A stretch of DNA of 64,000 nucleotides from an uncultured Bacteroides sp. (GCF_963675905.1 NZ_OY780936.1:3853946-3917945), one strand, 5' to 3'. Shown: positions 1 to 9,381, counted from the stretch's first letter. A program made the numbers and translations. The notes: a model not told the origin generated them from the sequence alone.

Positions 1-1277
1 TTTGTGGAGAGATTATCCCACAAGGAGCAAAGAACGAAGTACTGCAGATTATTTGTGCAACATTACTAACTTCTGAAGAGGTTATTGTGAGTAACATTCC
101 CGATATCTTGGATGTGAATAATCTTATCCAGTTGATGAGAAACATGGGTGTAACAGTTGCCAAGACAGGAGTTGAAACCTATTCGTTCAAAGCAGAGAAT
201 GTGGATCTTGCTTATCTGGAAAGTGATGAGTTCCTGAAAAAGTGTTCCAGCCTTCGTGGATCGGTAATGCTTATTGGCCCGATGATTGCCCGTTTTGGTA
301 AGGCACTGATCTCAAAACCCGGAGGAGACAAAATTGGTCGCCGCCGTTTGGATACTCATTTCCTGGGTATACAGAAGTTAGGTGCCGAATTTAATTATAT
401 TGATGACAGAGGTGTTTTTGAAATAAAAGCCGATCAACTTAAAGGTACTTACCTTTTACTTGATGAGGCTTCCGTAACCGGTACTGCAAATATTGTGATG
501 GCTGCTGTATTGGCTAAAGGAACAACAACTATTTATAACGCTGCCTGCGAACCTTATCTGCAACAACTTTGCAAGATGTTGAACAGAATGGGGGCGAAGA
601 TTAGTGGAATAGCTTCAAACTTACTCATTATTGAGGGAGTTGAAAGCCTTGGAGGAACTACTCATACCGTTCTTCCAGATATGATTGAAGTAGGAAGTTT
701 TATTGGTATGGCTGCAATGACTCGCAGTGAACTAACCATTAAGAATGTATCTTACGAAAATCTGGGAATTATTCCTGAAAGTTTCCGCCGCTTGGGTATT
801 AAACTGGAACAACGCGGTGATGATATTTATATTCCTGCACAGGATAGCTATCTGATAGACTCATTCATGGATGGTTCTATTATGACTATTGCCGATGCTC
901 CATGGCCGGGACTTACTCCCGACCTTTTAAGTGTGCTGCTTGTGGTGGCTACTCAGGCTAAAGGAAGTGTACTTATTCACCAGAAAATGTTTGAAAGCCG
1001 CCTGTTCTTCGTGGATAAACTGATAGACATGGGCGCACAGATTATTTTATGCGACCCTCACCGTGCAGTTGTCATCGGTCATGATCACCAGTTCACGTTG
1101 CGTGGCGGAAATATGACCTCTCCTGATATCCGTGCCGGAATTGCTTTGCTTATTGCAGCTATGAGTGCATCGGGAATAAGCCGAATTAATAACATAGAAC
1201 AGATTGACCGTGGTTACCAGGATATCGAAAGACGACTAAATGCTCTTGGTGCACGCATTACACGTATACAAGAATGA
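1..1277 (+). CDS. murA: UDP-N-acetylglucosamine 1-carboxyvinyltransferase (MurA), 5' end outside window
   Basis: Transfers enolpyruvate from PEP to UDP-GlcNAc, the first committed step of peptidoglycan synthesis, in the cytoplasm. The reading frame is open to the left edge. The GTG at 87 is internal, because the upstream codons encode the conserved N-terminal [10 protein letters not shown] segment holding the substrate-binding Lys-Asn pair. About 20 N-terminal residues are missing. The catalytic loop, which reads GGCxIG in E. coli, is GGDKIGRR here, with Asp (codon 327-329) in place of the Cys that fosfomycin alkylates. The Asp form is known from mycobacterial and chlamydial MurA, which stay active but resist the drug. 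The last codons overlap rimM by 4 bases (ATGA), implying translational coupling. The family call is certain from length and conservation. Confidence 0.96.
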   Translation, partial: CGEIIPQGAKNEVLQIICATLLTSEEVIVSNIPDILDVNNLIQLMRNMGVTVAKTGVETYSFKAENVDLAYLESDEFLKKCSSLRGSVMLIGPMIARFGKALISKPGGDKIGRRRLDTHFLGIQKLGAEFNYIDDRGVFEIKADQLKGTYLLLDEASVTGTANIVMAAVLAKGTTTIYNAACEPYLQQLCKMLNRMGAKISGIASNLLIIEGVESLGGTTHTVLPDMIEVGSFIGMAAMTRSELTIKNVSYENLGIIPESFRRLGIKLEQRGDDIYIPAQDSYLIDSFMDGSIMTIADAPWPGLTPDLLSVLLVVATQAKGSVLIHQKMFESRLFFVDKLIDMGAQIILCDPHRAVVIGHDHQFTLRGGNMTSPDIRAGIALLIAAMSASGISRINNIEQIDRGYQDIERRLNALGARITRIQE

Positions 1278-1813
1278 TAAAACGGGAAGAATTATATAAG
1301 ATAGGTCTTTTTAATAAGCCTCATGGCATTCATGGTGAATTGTCGTTCTCCTTTACAGACGATGTGTTTGATAGGGCAGACTGCGACTATTTCATCTGCT
1401 TGCTCGATGGCATCTTTGTTCCGTTTTTCATTGAAGAATACCGCTTTCGGTCGGATTCTACCGCTTTGGTCAAGCTCGAAGGGATAGATACTGCCGAAAA
1501 AGGGCGCATGTTTACCAACGTTGAAGTCTATTTCCCAGTGAAGTTTGCCGAAGAGTCTTCAGTAGATGAACTTGCCTGGGATTACTTTGTAGGTTTCAGG
1601 GTTATAGATAAGCGTCACGGTGATATAGGTACGGTGGTTGAAGTGGATGAATCAACCATTAATACGCTCTTTGTACTCGATAAAGACGGTGAAGAACTCC
1701 TTATCCCTGCTCAGGAAGAGTTTATTCTGGATATGGATCACAAGAAAAAACAAATGACTGTTGGTCTTCCCGAAGGATTATTATCGCTGGAAGATGTAGA
1801 GACACTCGACTGA
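1274..1813 (+). CDS. rimM: Ribosome maturation factor RimM
   Basis: A 179-residue 16S rRNA processing factor that helps assemble the head of the 30S subunit and binds ribosomal protein S19. The N-terminal RimM beta-barrel has the typical [14 protein letters not shown] start (residues 11-24). The second half, from about residue 100, is a PRC-barrel with the usual [10 protein letters not shown] segment. The length is normal for the family. The start overlaps the murA stop by 4 bases, so the two genes are probably co-transcribed and coupled. The ABC ATPase gene begins 20 bases downstream. Confidence 0.94.
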   Translation: MIKREELYKIGLFNKPHGIHGELSFSFTDDVFDRADCDYFICLLDGIFVPFFIEEYRFRSDSTALVKLEGIDTAEKGRMFTNVEVYFPVKFAEESSVDELAWDYFVGFRVIDKRHGDIGTVVEVDESTINTLFVLDKDGEELLIPAQEEFILDMDHKKKQMTVGLPEGLLSLEDVETLD

Positions 1814-1833
1814 TAGATCTTCCTCGTAGAATC

Positions 1834-2838
1834 ATGCCCGATGCAATTATACAAACCCACGACTTAACTATCGGATATGTAACCCGAAAGGGCACCTATC
1901 CGGTGCAGATACGTCTTTCTCTCGAGGTTTTTCAGGGAGAAATGGTTTGCCTGATTGGCCCCAACGGATGTGGAAAATCAACTCTTTTGCGTACAATAGC
2001 CGGACTTCAGCCTCCATTACGTGGAGAAGTCCGTATTGATAACCTTCCCTTAGGAAAACAATCTATTTCAGATAAAGCACGTTTGCTGTCGCTTGTACTT
2101 ACTGATCGTGTGGAAGTGAGCAACCTCACAGTATTCAACCTGGTGGCAATGGGCAGGAATCCTTATACCGACTGGTTGGGGAAATTAACCGATTACGACA
2201 AGCAACTGGTAAATACAGCTCTTTCTCAGGTACACCTCGAAGGATATGCCGATCACTTTATCAATGAACTCTCTGATGGAGAGCGTCAGCGAGCGATGAT
2301 AGCTAAAGCCCTGGTGCAGGATACTCCGGTTATTTTGCTGGATGAACCCACCGCTCACCTGGATATTAATAACAGGGTAGAGGTGATGATGCTTCTTCAT
2401 GAACTTGCACGGCAGACAAATAAGGCAATTGTGCTGTCTACTCACGAACTCGATCTTGCTTTGCAAACGGCAGACAAGCTTTGGCTAATGACTCCCAAAC
2501 ATGGCATTGCCGTAGGTACGCCCGAAGATTTGATTCTTACCAATCGTTTTCAGAAAGTATTTGCCAACAACTCTTATCGCTTCGACCCATCAACCGGTAA
2601 CTTTATGGTAAAACACGCAGAAACTCCCCAGGTGGTATCCCTAAAAGCCATTGGAACAGGCTACCGTGCATACTGGACAGAACGTGCGTTGGTGAGAAAT
2701 GGTTATAAAATTTCTCCTGAGGCAACAGATTTTGTAACGGTAGATGAAGCTACTGATTCCTGGCTCTTTTCTAAAGATGGCAAAGAATATGTCTGCTCTT
2801 CCCTTCAGGAACTTCTGGCTCAAATGGAATTAAATTAA
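1834..2838 (+). CDS. Iron-complex/cobalamin-type ABC transporter ATP-binding protein
   Basis: Cytoplasmic ATPase subunit resembling FecE/FepC/BtuD, which drive import of ferric siderophores, haem or B12. Walker A is GPNGCGKST (residues 42-50), the signature is LSDGE (146-150), Walker B is VILLDE (166-171), and an H-loop STHEL lies near residue 204. The protein has 334 residues, about 75-80 more than the usual 255. The extra C-terminal segment contains no motif I recognise. No permease or binding-protein gene is adjacent, so its partners must be encoded elsewhere and the substrate cannot be assigned. It follows rimM by 20 bases and probably belongs to the murA-rimM transcript. Confidence 0.85.
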   Translation: MPDAIIQTHDLTIGYVTRKGTYPVQIRLSLEVFQGEMVCLIGPNGCGKSTLLRTIAGLQPPLRGEVRIDNLPLGKQSISDKARLLSLVLTDRVEVSNLTVFNLVAMGRNPYTDWLGKLTDYDKQLVNTALSQVHLEGYADHFINELSDGERQRAMIAKALVQDTPVILLDEPTAHLDINNRVEVMMLLHELARQTNKAIVLSTHELDLALQTADKLWLMTPKHGIAVGTPEDLILTNRFQKVFANNSYRFDPSTGNFMVKHAETPQVVSLKAIGTGYRAYWTERALVRNGYKISPEATDFVTVDEATDSWLFSKDGKEYVCSSLQELLAQMELN

Positions 2839-3183
2839 TCTTATTCCAGATACTTCTACCTGCCTGATTCCATAATTCTCCTTTCTGTAAAATTCTTATA
2901 TAAGCCAATCTCACAATTAGTCTCCAATATTTCCCATCTTAAGTTGTTTCCCCGTTATAGTTTAATTCATTATTCATCAATAATTTGAATAAAGACCTAC
3001 TCTTTATATAAAAATAGTCTAGACTTAAAATTTAAAAGGTCTAGAGATTTTTAGTTTTATATCTACTGCTTTTAAAGAACTATTGATGGGAAGTTTCCTA
3101 ATCTTTGACCGGTAGATTCTTTTTATTTCTTGTTTTTTCGTTAAAATGAATAAAGAAAGCTATGTAACATTGGGTTAATTGCT
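2839..3183. other. Intergenic region upstream of the dxr leader
   Basis: This AT-rich gap after the ABC ATPase gene has no credible reading frame. The only structure I see is a hairpin at 3018-3045, listed separately. Its right end is the promoter of the structured leader before dxr. Confidence 0.6.
3018..3050 (+). terminator. Possible terminator of the murA-rimM-ABC transcript
   Basis: TCTAGACTT (3018-3026) pairs with AAGGTCTAGA (3036-3045) with one bulged base, followed by a short T-rich tract. It lies about 180 bases after the ABC ATPase stop, so the assignment is tentative. Confidence 0.4.
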
Positions 3184-3191
3184 TACATTTG
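3161..3191 (+). promoter_or_regulatory. Bacteroidales-type promoter for the structured leader RNA and dxr
   Basis: The -7 element TACATTTG (3184-3191) matches the Bacteroides consensus TAnnTTTG exactly. A weak -33 element TATG (3161-3164) sits 19 bases upstream. Predicted transcription starts near 3198-3200, right before the structured region at 3213-3381. Confidence 0.6.
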
Positions 3192-3199
3192 TGTTTTTT

Positions 3200-3392
3200 A
3201 AAATAGTAATGTGGCGGAGAAGAAATAAAGTATAGCCTTTATGAAAAATAGTTAGTAAATTGTTGGTGGATTGTGCATGGCGAATGCCTTCTTAAGCAAA
3301 CGAACCTAGCATTCAGAAAATAGGCTAACAATTCCTTCTTTTTTATCTGTGATATGCTGATAATGAATATTAGAAACCGCCAACAACCTTTT
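3200..3392 (+). ncRNA. Candidate 6S-like RNA or structured leader upstream of dxr
   Basis: No protein frame is credible here, but the segment folds as one long irregular hairpin. GGCGG (3213-3217) pairs with CCGCC (3377-3381). AATTGTTGG (3258-3266) pairs with CTAACAATT (3325-3333). GAATGC (3282-3287) pairs with GCATTC (3309-3314). Between the outer and middle stems lie two AT-rich strands of about 40 bases that would form a large central bubble. Size (about 185 bases), closing stem, central bubble and apical arm are the general layout of 6S RNA, which binds RNA polymerase. A long dxr 5' UTR with a regulatory fold is the alternative. The name is inference from shape only. Confidence 0.4.
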
Positions 3393-3429
3393 ATTTAGGT
3401 GAAAAACAGATTGTCTTTTAACAACAATA

Positions 3430-4590
3430 ATGAAAAAACAAATAGCAATATTAGGATCAACAGGAAGTATAGGCACACAGGCTTTGCAGGTGATAGCCGA
3501 ACATTCTGATTTATATGAAGTATATGCACTGACAGCCAATAATCAGGTGGAGCTGCTTATTGAACAGGCCCGGAAATTTATGCCCGAGGTTGTTGTCATT
3601 GCTAACGAAGCAAAATATATTCAATTAAAAGAAGCATTGAACGATTTGCCTATCAAGGTTTATGCCGGTGATGATGCTTTAGCACAAGTAGTAGAAGCTG
3701 CTCCGATTGATATCGTTCTTGCAGCTATGGTTGGTTTTGCCGGACTTAAACCCACTATCAACGCTATTCGTGCAAAGAAGAAAATTGCTCTTGCAAACAA
3801 GGAAACACTTGTTGTAGCGGGTGAAATGATAAATGACCTTGCTCAACAGTTTGGTACAGCAATATTGCCGGTGGATTCTGAACATTCGGCTGTTTTTCAG
3901 TGCCTGGTAGGAGAGGTAGGAAATAACGTAGAGAAAATAATACTTACCGCTTCAGGAGGACCATTCCGTACTTGCACAATGGCTCAGCTAAAGACTGTAA
4001 CAAAAGTACAAGCGCTGAAACATCCCAACTGGGATATGGGCGCTAAAATAACTATCGACTCTGCTTCCATGATGAATAAAGGTTTCGAGGTTATTGAAGC
4101 TAAATGGTTATTCGGATTGAAGCCGGAGCAAATTGAAGTAGTGGTACATCCTCAGTCAATTATTCACTCTATGGTGCAGTTTGAAGACGGAGCAGTAAAA
4201 GCACAACTGGGCGTGCCGGATATGCGTGTGCCAATACAGTACGCTTTTTCGTATCCCGATCGCCTTCTCTCTTCGTTCGACCGCCTGGACTTCTCAACTT
4301 GTGGCAATCTTACTTTCGAGAAACCGGATACCACCCGTTTCAGAAATCTGGCTTTAGCTTATGAGGCACTTCACCAGGCAGGAAACATGCCTTGTATTGT
4401 GAACGCTGCCAACGAAATTGCCGTAGCTGCTTTTCTTCGTAACAGGGTTAGCTTCCTGGGAATGAGTGATGTTATAGAAAAAGTTATGCAAACAGTGAGC
4501 TATATAAAGTCACCAATGTATGATGATTATGTGGCAACCGATGCAGAAGCACGTAGAGTTGCAAAAGAAATAATGAATTTTAATATTTAA
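3430..4590 (+). CDS. dxr: 1-deoxy-D-xylulose 5-phosphate reductoisomerase
   Basis: Cytoplasmic NADPH-dependent enzyme converting DXP to MEP, the committed step of the MEP isoprenoid pathway. The 386-residue length is normal. The N-terminal Rossmann motif GSTGSIGTQAL lies at residues 8-18. The metal- and substrate-binding loop LPVDSEHSA is near residue 146, followed by SGGPFRT and the active-site segment HPNWDMGAKITIDSASMMNKG. A C-terminal helical domain follows. No clear Shine-Dalgarno precedes the ATG, as is common in Bacteroides. rseP starts 13 bases downstream, so the two are probably co-transcribed; dxr-rseP adjacency is common in Bacteroidetes. Confidence 0.96.
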   Translation: MKKQIAILGSTGSIGTQALQVIAEHSDLYEVYALTANNQVELLIEQARKFMPEVVVIANEAKYIQLKEALNDLPIKVYAGDDALAQVVEAAPIDIVLAAMVGFAGLKPTINAIRAKKKIALANKETLVVAGEMINDLAQQFGTAILPVDSEHSAVFQCLVGEVGNNVEKIILTASGGPFRTCTMAQLKTVTKVQALKHPNWDMGAKITIDSASMMNKGFEVIEAKWLFGLKPEQIEVVVHPQSIIHSMVQFEDGAVKAQLGVPDMRVPIQYAFSYPDRLLSSFDRLDFSTCGNLTFEKPDTTRFRNLALAYEALHQAGNMPCIVNAANEIAVAAFLRNRVSFLGMSDVIEKVMQTVSYIKSPMYDDYVATDAEARRVAKEIMNFNI

Positions 4591-4603
4591 TAGATAATTA
4601 TTG

Positions 4604-5956
4604 ATGGAAACATTTTTGATCCGTGCCCTGCAATTAATAATGAGTTTATCATTGTTAATACTGATACATGAAGGTGGGCATTTCCTTTTTGCTCGTCTTT
4701 TTAAGGTTAGGGTAGAGAAATTCTATATGTTTTTTGACTGGGGATTCTCCCTATTTAAATTTAAACCGAAGAATAGTGATACAGAATATGGTATAGGTTG
4801 GTTGCCTTTGGGCGGCTATTGCAAAATATCCGGAATGATTGACGAATCAATGGATAAAGAGCAAATGAAAGAACCTGCCAAATCTTGGGAGTTTCGTTCT
4901 AAACCTGCCGGACAACGATTTCTGATTATTGTTGCCGGGGTAATATTTAACTTCTTGCTTGCGTTGTTTATCTATTCCATGATTCTTTTCACCTGGGGCG
5001 AATCTTATATGCTTCCAAAAGATATGAAGATGGGTATGCAGTTCAGCGAAGTAGCTCAGAAGGTTGGTTTCCAAAACGGAGATATTCTTCTTTCGGCCGA
5101 TGGCGAAGAACTGGTACGTTTCCCAAAAGCGCATCGCCAGATTTATAACGCTAACGAAGTTACTGTACAACGTCATGGAAAAGAAGCAATAGTACAAATT
5201 CCTAAAGATTTTATGAATCAGCTGATGGCTGCCAATACATATTTGTCCGATTGCCGTTACCCGTATGTTATTGATAGCATAATCCCAAATAATGGATATG
5301 CAAAAGCGGGAATGCAAAGTGGAGACAGTATTATTGCTATTAACGGAATTTCTACTCCTGCATTTAACGACTATATGGAAGTGGTTGATAAGCTTAAAGC
5401 TGCTGCTACAAAAGATAGTGTTAAGGGTGCATCAAGAAATGTAACCATTGCATACGTCAGAGCCGGTGTAACTGATACAGTGAAAGTACAATTGGATTCT
5501 CTTTATAAAGGCGGAGCTTTTGCCTATCGTCCTGATCACTTCTTTAAGGTTGTGAATAAGGAATATGGATTCTTTGAATCTTTCCCTGCAGGTATTAGTC
5601 TTGGAGTGAATACACTTAAAGGATATATCAGCGATATGAAGTACGTATTCACCAAAGAAGGAGCAAACAGCTTAGGTGGATTTGGAACTATCGGTAGTAT
5701 TTTCCCTGCACAATGGGATTGGCAACGTTTCTGGGAGATGACAGCCTTCCTTTCTATCATTCTTGCCTTTATGAATATTCTGCCTATCCCGGCATTAGAT
5801 GGTGGACATGCTATATTTATTGTTTATGAGATAATAGCGCGCCGCAAACCGAGCGAGAAATTTATGGAATACGCACAGATGGTTGGTATGTTTCTGTTGT
5901 TTGGCTTACTGATATGGGCAAACTTTAATGATATAATCAGGTATTTCTTTAAGTAG
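4604..5956 (+). CDS. rseP: RIP metalloprotease RseP (site-2 protease)
   Basis: Inner-membrane zinc protease that cleaves transmembrane substrates such as anti-sigma factors and remnant signal peptides. The ATG at 4604 is preferred over the TTG one codon upstream. The zinc motif HEGGH is at residues 22-26 inside the first membrane helix. A second hydrophobic segment lies near residues 105-125. Two PDZ-like regions occupy roughly residues 125-310. The C-terminal metal-ligand motif, seen as NILPIPALDGGH, lies in the third membrane segment, followed by a last helix. The length of 450 residues is normal. It follows dxr closely and ends at a strong bidirectional terminator. Confidence 0.95.
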   Translation: METFLIRALQLIMSLSLLILIHEGGHFLFARLFKVRVEKFYMFFDWGFSLFKFKPKNSDTEYGIGWLPLGGYCKISGMIDESMDKEQMKEPAKSWEFRSKPAGQRFLIIVAGVIFNFLLALFIYSMILFTWGESYMLPKDMKMGMQFSEVAQKVGFQNGDILLSADGEELVRFPKAHRQIYNANEVTVQRHGKEAIVQIPKDFMNQLMAANTYLSDCRYPYVIDSIIPNNGYAKAGMQSGDSIIAINGISTPAFNDYMEVVDKLKAAATKDSVKGASRNVTIAYVRAGVTDTVKVQLDSLYKGGAFAYRPDHFFKVVNKEYGFFESFPAGISLGVNTLKGYISDMKYVFTKEGANSLGGFGTIGSIFPAQWDWQRFWEMTAFLSIILAFMNILPIPALDGGHAIFIVYEIIARRKPSEKFMEYAQMVGMFLLFGLLIWANFNDIIRYFFK

Positions 5957-5983
5957 AACTGCCTGAAGAACTATAAAAAATGA

Positions 5984-6022
5984 AAGCCTCGCAAAGAAAG
6001 TTGATTTTTCTTTGCGAGGCTT
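5984..6022. terminator. Bidirectional rho-independent terminator between rseP and nrdG
   Basis: A 16-bp perfect stem, with arms at 5984-5999 and 6007-6022 and a 7-base loop, is flanked by a T run on the right and A-rich sequence on the left. It can stop rseP from the left and nrdDG from the right. Confidence 0.9.
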
Positions 6023-6046
6023 CTTTTATTTTAATTGTGTAGCTGG

Positions 6047-6140
6047 CTTTACCTTAAGTTGTTTGATATATCATCTCGAAAGAAGGTTGTTATTTGTCCA
6101 ACTTCAATTTGACTTTACCTTATACTGTTTGATATAGCAT
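6047..6140. repeat. 28-bp imperfect direct repeat duplicating the nrdG 3' end
   Basis: Two 28-bp copies (6047-6074 and 6113-6140) match at 24 of 28 positions. The second copy contains the nrdG stop and its last codons (Met-Leu-Tyr-Gln-Thr-Val). The first copy, read on the minus strand, would encode Met-Ile-Tyr-Gln-Thr-Thr and a stop. It looks like a local duplication of the gene tail. Confidence 0.7.
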
Positions 6141-6653
6141 TCCTGGCATAACTATTTTATGAACAGGCTTGTTTCTATTCATCTTCTTCAGATGAATAAT
6201 CCGCTGGTTGGCACTTCCCCGGAATTCCAGGTAAGGAGAATATTCAGCCTGCACGAATCGTCCGTCAACCAACGTGTCAATATATGGAAGAACGGCATTT
6301 AATTTAGGATCAGCCAGCAACTCTTCATAAGTATAGCCGGTGTAGCACCACACGTTTTGTTTTGTTTCCTCTTTAATCCTTTTTATAAATGGCAGGAAAG
6401 CTTCCGGATTATAAAAAGGATCACCACCCGAGAAAGTTATGCCATCCAATAATGGATTGGCATTAATCTCCTGAATTATATTGCTGATTACCTCCTCGGT
6501 TAAAAGCGTACCTTGCACCGGATTCCATGTGCTGGGATTCTGACACCCCGGACAATGATGCCGGCAGCCTGCCAGATAAATGGAATAACGTATACCATCT
6601 CCGTCGACAATTGTTTCCGGATAGGTGAAAAGCATATAAAGAGGTTTCGCCAT
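6120..6653 (-). CDS. nrdG: Anaerobic ribonucleoside-triphosphate reductase activating protein
   Basis: Radical SAM activase that puts the glycyl radical on NrdD, using an iron-sulfur cluster and S-adenosylmethionine. The cluster motif CxxxCxxC is visible as CRHHCPGC (Cys30, Cys34, Cys37). The glycine-rich SAM-binding segment ITFSGGDPF follows near residue 77. The 177-residue length is slightly above the roughly 155 residues of enterobacterial NrdG. It lies 153 bases downstream of nrdD in the same direction and is presumably co-transcribed under the cobalamin riboswitch in the nrdD leader. The start [10 protein letters not shown] places the family's [12 protein letters not shown] segment at the usual distance. 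Confidence 0.95.
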   Translation of the reverse strand: MAKPLYMLFTYPETIVDGDGIRYSIYLAGCRHHCPGCQNPSTWNPVQGTLLTEEVISNIIQEINANPLLDGITFSGGDPFYNPEAFLPFIKRIKEETKQNVWCYTGYTYEELLADPKLNAVLPYIDTLVDGRFVQAEYSPYLEFRGSANQRIIHLKKMNRNKPVHKIVMPGMLYQTV

Positions 6654-6806
6654 TTTTATTTCTTGTTTTCATAAATGGAGAGAAGCAAAAAGTCAGGCTC
6701 CCTCCATTTATTTATATTTTATTGGAAACTGAAATTCAATAATTGAATTTGCAAGAACAGATCATAAACAGTTTTTTTCTGTTTGTCCTTTTTATTAAAA
6801 AAGAGA

Positions 6807-9194
6807 TTAGTGATGTTTCACCCTGTCTTTCTCCTCTGCACGTTTAGATGAGTTCCATGTACTAAGATCTCCGGTAAGATATCCGGTGATTCTTCTCATT
6901 CTCATGATATTCTCGCTTCCACATACCGGGCATTTATCATAAACAGCACCCTTATATCCGCAAGAGTTGCAGGTGTCTACCGGGTGATTAATTGAACCGT
7001 AACCAATACCTTCATCGTGCATTACTTTCACAATCTTGGTAATTGCCTTTACATTCTTCTGTGCTTCACCATCCAGCTCCACATAAGTAATATGTCCGCC
7101 GCGGGTGATGGCATGGAAAGGAGCTTCACATTTAATCTTATCTACAATGCTGATTTGTTCCTTAACATCCACATGGAAGGAGTTTACATAATAATCATTG
7201 TCGGTTACTCCGGCAATCTTACCATATTTTTTGCGGTCCATCTTTGTAAATCGTCCCGATAACCCTTCAGCAGGAGTGGCAAGGATAGAATAATTCAGGT
7301 TATACTTGACTTTGTATTCTTCCACCACTTTGTTCATCTCTTGAATGGTTTCATACAATGTATTCCATGCTTTCTCGCTGTGACCGTGTCCTTGTCCGTA
7401 AAGAGCCATCATTGCATTATGACCGCCAATAAAGCCAATACCCAGCGTTCCGCTGCGAAGCACATCGCCCACTTCCTGATTTGGATCAAGATTACCGCCG
7501 CCTTTCCAAACATCATTACCCATCATAAATGGGAACTGGCGTGCAAGTGCTGTGCGCTGATACTCATAACGAGCATAAAGCTGTTCGGCTACCAGTTCGG
7601 CCATACTGCGTACTGAGTTAAGGAAAAGTTCTTTTTCCTTCGTTTCAAAAGCTTCCTTATCAGATTTTCCCACTAATTTCTCCGCTTTTCTGTGAGCTTC
7701 AATAGCAAGGCGGGGCATATTTATTGTAGTGAAAGACAAGTTACCTCGTCCAAGAGAGCTCTTTTCTCCGGCTACATTCTCGAATACACGTGTACGGCAT
7801 CCCATTGTAGCCAGTTCATATTTGTATCGTTTCGGATCATCAGCTTTCCAAAGTTCGTTTGTATTATAAGGAGTATCCAGAAACATAAAGTTTGGAAATA
7901 GCGCCTTAGCTGTAGTGCGGCATGCTTTCAGGAAAAGATCAAAGTTCGGAGTGCTGAATTTTACTTTTCCATCCATGGCAGCATCAAAATCTTCCATTGC
8001 CATCTGATAATCTTCCTCGGAATAAGAAACACCGTTCTTTATTTTAAATATCTGAATAGGGAATACCGGAACCTCTCCACGGCCTCCCAAGCCTTCCATA
8101 GTAGTAGTCAGCAATTCCTCAATCACCAGTCTTCCTTCTGCCGAAGTATCAGTTCCATAATTAATAGAGCTGAAAACTACCTGGTTACCTCCTCTGGAAT
8201 GCATAGTATTCAGGTTGTGGATAAATCCTTCCATTGCCTGATGAGTATCTTTTCTGGTAGAAGCATAAGCTTTCTCTATAATCTTGTTTACTACCTCTTT
8301 TTCGATGTTAATGCCAATGGCAGTCAGAGCCATTCGTAAAGCCTCTTTTTCCTGCTCGCTCGTTTTTACGGAAGAAACTTGTTCATTTACAATGGCTTTT
8401 ATTGATTTCTCGTCAGCACTTGCTCCTTCAATAGATGTATAGAATCCAAGAAGAGAAGTCAGGTGTTTTCTGAACGATTTCAAAACACCCTTTGCCATAA
8501 AGAAATCAAACGCCGGAATTGATTGTCCTCCATGTTGCTCATTCTGGTTTGTCTGGAAAATAATAGTTGCCAGTGTAGCATAGCTCTGTATGGATTGGGG
8601 AGTGCGGATACTACCATTCTTGGTGCGGAATCCACGCTCGAATAGATCATCCATATCATACTGGATACAGGTGGTAGTTTTAGTAGGGTAATAATCAAGG
8701 TCATGAATATGAATATCTCCCAACTGGTGAGCTACCGCAAATTTCTTTGGAAGCAGATATCTATAGGTATAGTTTTTTGTGACTTCCGATGCGAAAGTCA
8801 TCATCTGTCCTGCCGGAGTATGGCTCGACATATTTGCATTGCTGAGATTTACATCATTTTTATCAATAGCAACAATACCGTCCATGATCTGCTTAATCTG
8901 ACTCTTCTTTTCACGTTCGGTATTTCTCCACTCACGGTAGATGATATATTTCTTAGCCACCTCAGGTTGAACTTTCATTATTTCCTTTTCAACCAGGTCC
9001 TGAATTTGTTCCACCGAGATAGTAGGGGTGGTAAAGTTACTGATTACACGCATTGTAATATCAGCTACCAACTTATCTTCGTTCGTGATACCTGTTGCAT
9101 CGAATGCTTTTGTTACAGCATTCTTTATTTTACTGATAGAGAAATCTTCCTTTTTCCCATCTCTTTTGATAATACAAATCTCAGCGTAGTTCAT
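6807..9194 (-). CDS. nrdD: Anaerobic ribonucleoside-triphosphate reductase (class III)
   Basis: Oxygen-sensitive glycyl radical enzyme that makes deoxyribonucleotides for DNA synthesis without oxygen. The 795-residue protein starts with an ATP-cone allosteric domain (about residues 3-95), continues with the ten-stranded catalytic barrel, and ends with a zinc site of two CxxC pairs (CNSC and CPVC). The radical loop is RITGYLTG, placing the radical on Gly771. All key features are present. The gene is the first of the nrdD-nrdG unit. Its long leader contains a cobalamin riboswitch, so expression should fall when B12 is plentiful. Confidence 0.96.
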   Translation of the reverse strand: MNYAEICIIKRDGKKEDFSISKIKNAVTKAFDATGITNEDKLVADITMRVISNFTTPTISVEQIQDLVEKEIMKVQPEVAKKYIIYREWRNTEREKKSQIKQIMDGIVAIDKNDVNLSNANMSSHTPAGQMMTFASEVTKNYTYRYLLPKKFAVAHQLGDIHIHDLDYYPTKTTTCIQYDMDDLFERGFRTKNGSIRTPQSIQSYATLATIIFQTNQNEQHGGQSIPAFDFFMAKGVLKSFRKHLTSLLGFYTSIEGASADEKSIKAIVNEQVSSVKTSEQEKEALRMALTAIGINIEKEVVNKIIEKAYASTRKDTHQAMEGFIHNLNTMHSRGGNQVVFSSINYGTDTSAEGRLVIEELLTTTMEGLGGRGEVPVFPIQIFKIKNGVSYSEEDYQMAMEDFDAAMDGKVKFSTPNFDLFLKACRTTAKALFPNFMFLDTPYNTNELWKADDPKRYKYELATMGCRTRVFENVAGEKSSLGRGNLSFTTINMPRLAIEAHRKAEKLVGKSDKEAFETKEKELFLNSVRSMAELVAEQLYARYEYQRTALARQFPFMMGNDVWKGGGNLDPNQEVGDVLRSGTLGIGFIGGHNAMMALYGQGHGHSEKAWNTLYETIQEMNKVVEEYKVKYNLNYSILATPAEGLSGRFTKMDRKKYGKIAGVTDNDYYVNSFHVDVKEQISIVDKIKCEAPFHAITRGGHITYVELDGEAQKNVKAITKIVKVMHDEGIGYGSINHPVDTCNSCGYKGAVYDKCPVCGSENIMRMRRITGYLTGDLSTWNSSKRAEEKDRVKHH

Positions 9195-9264
9195 ATTCTT
9201 ATTCTTTTTGTGAAACTTTTAATCTAAATAAGTTGTCACATTTAGAATACTTTGCATAAGGAAG

Positions 9265-9340
9265 AGGAAAGAGAATAGGTCGGTAAGAGATTAGCGCCGA
9301 AAGATATCTCTATCCTGGCGAATTCCTATTTTCTCTTGCT
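9265..9340 (-). promoter_or_regulatory. Possible expression-platform hairpin between riboswitch and nrdD
   Basis: On the minus strand the segment after the B12 aptamer can fold. The arms at 9325-9335 and 9271-9279 (plus-strand CCTATTTTCTC and GAGAATAGG) close a structure with an inner stem (9306-9311 with 9286-9291). No T run follows it. Its role as terminator or sequestering stem is unproven. Confidence 0.4.
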
Positions 9341-9381
9341 TTAACTCCCGAAAGCATAAGATAATCTATAATGTGTAGTTC

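Noticed and set aside
4601-4606. TTG start for rseP
   Set aside because: The ATG at 4604 is one codon downstream and is the more common start; it gives the usual family N-terminus.
8703-9227. 174-codon open frame opposite nrdD
   Set aside because: Antisense to a certain gene, low-complexity composition, no start signal; a shadow frame. Similar antisense frames at 16349-16765, 4847-5317 and 59991-60398 were dropped for the same reason.
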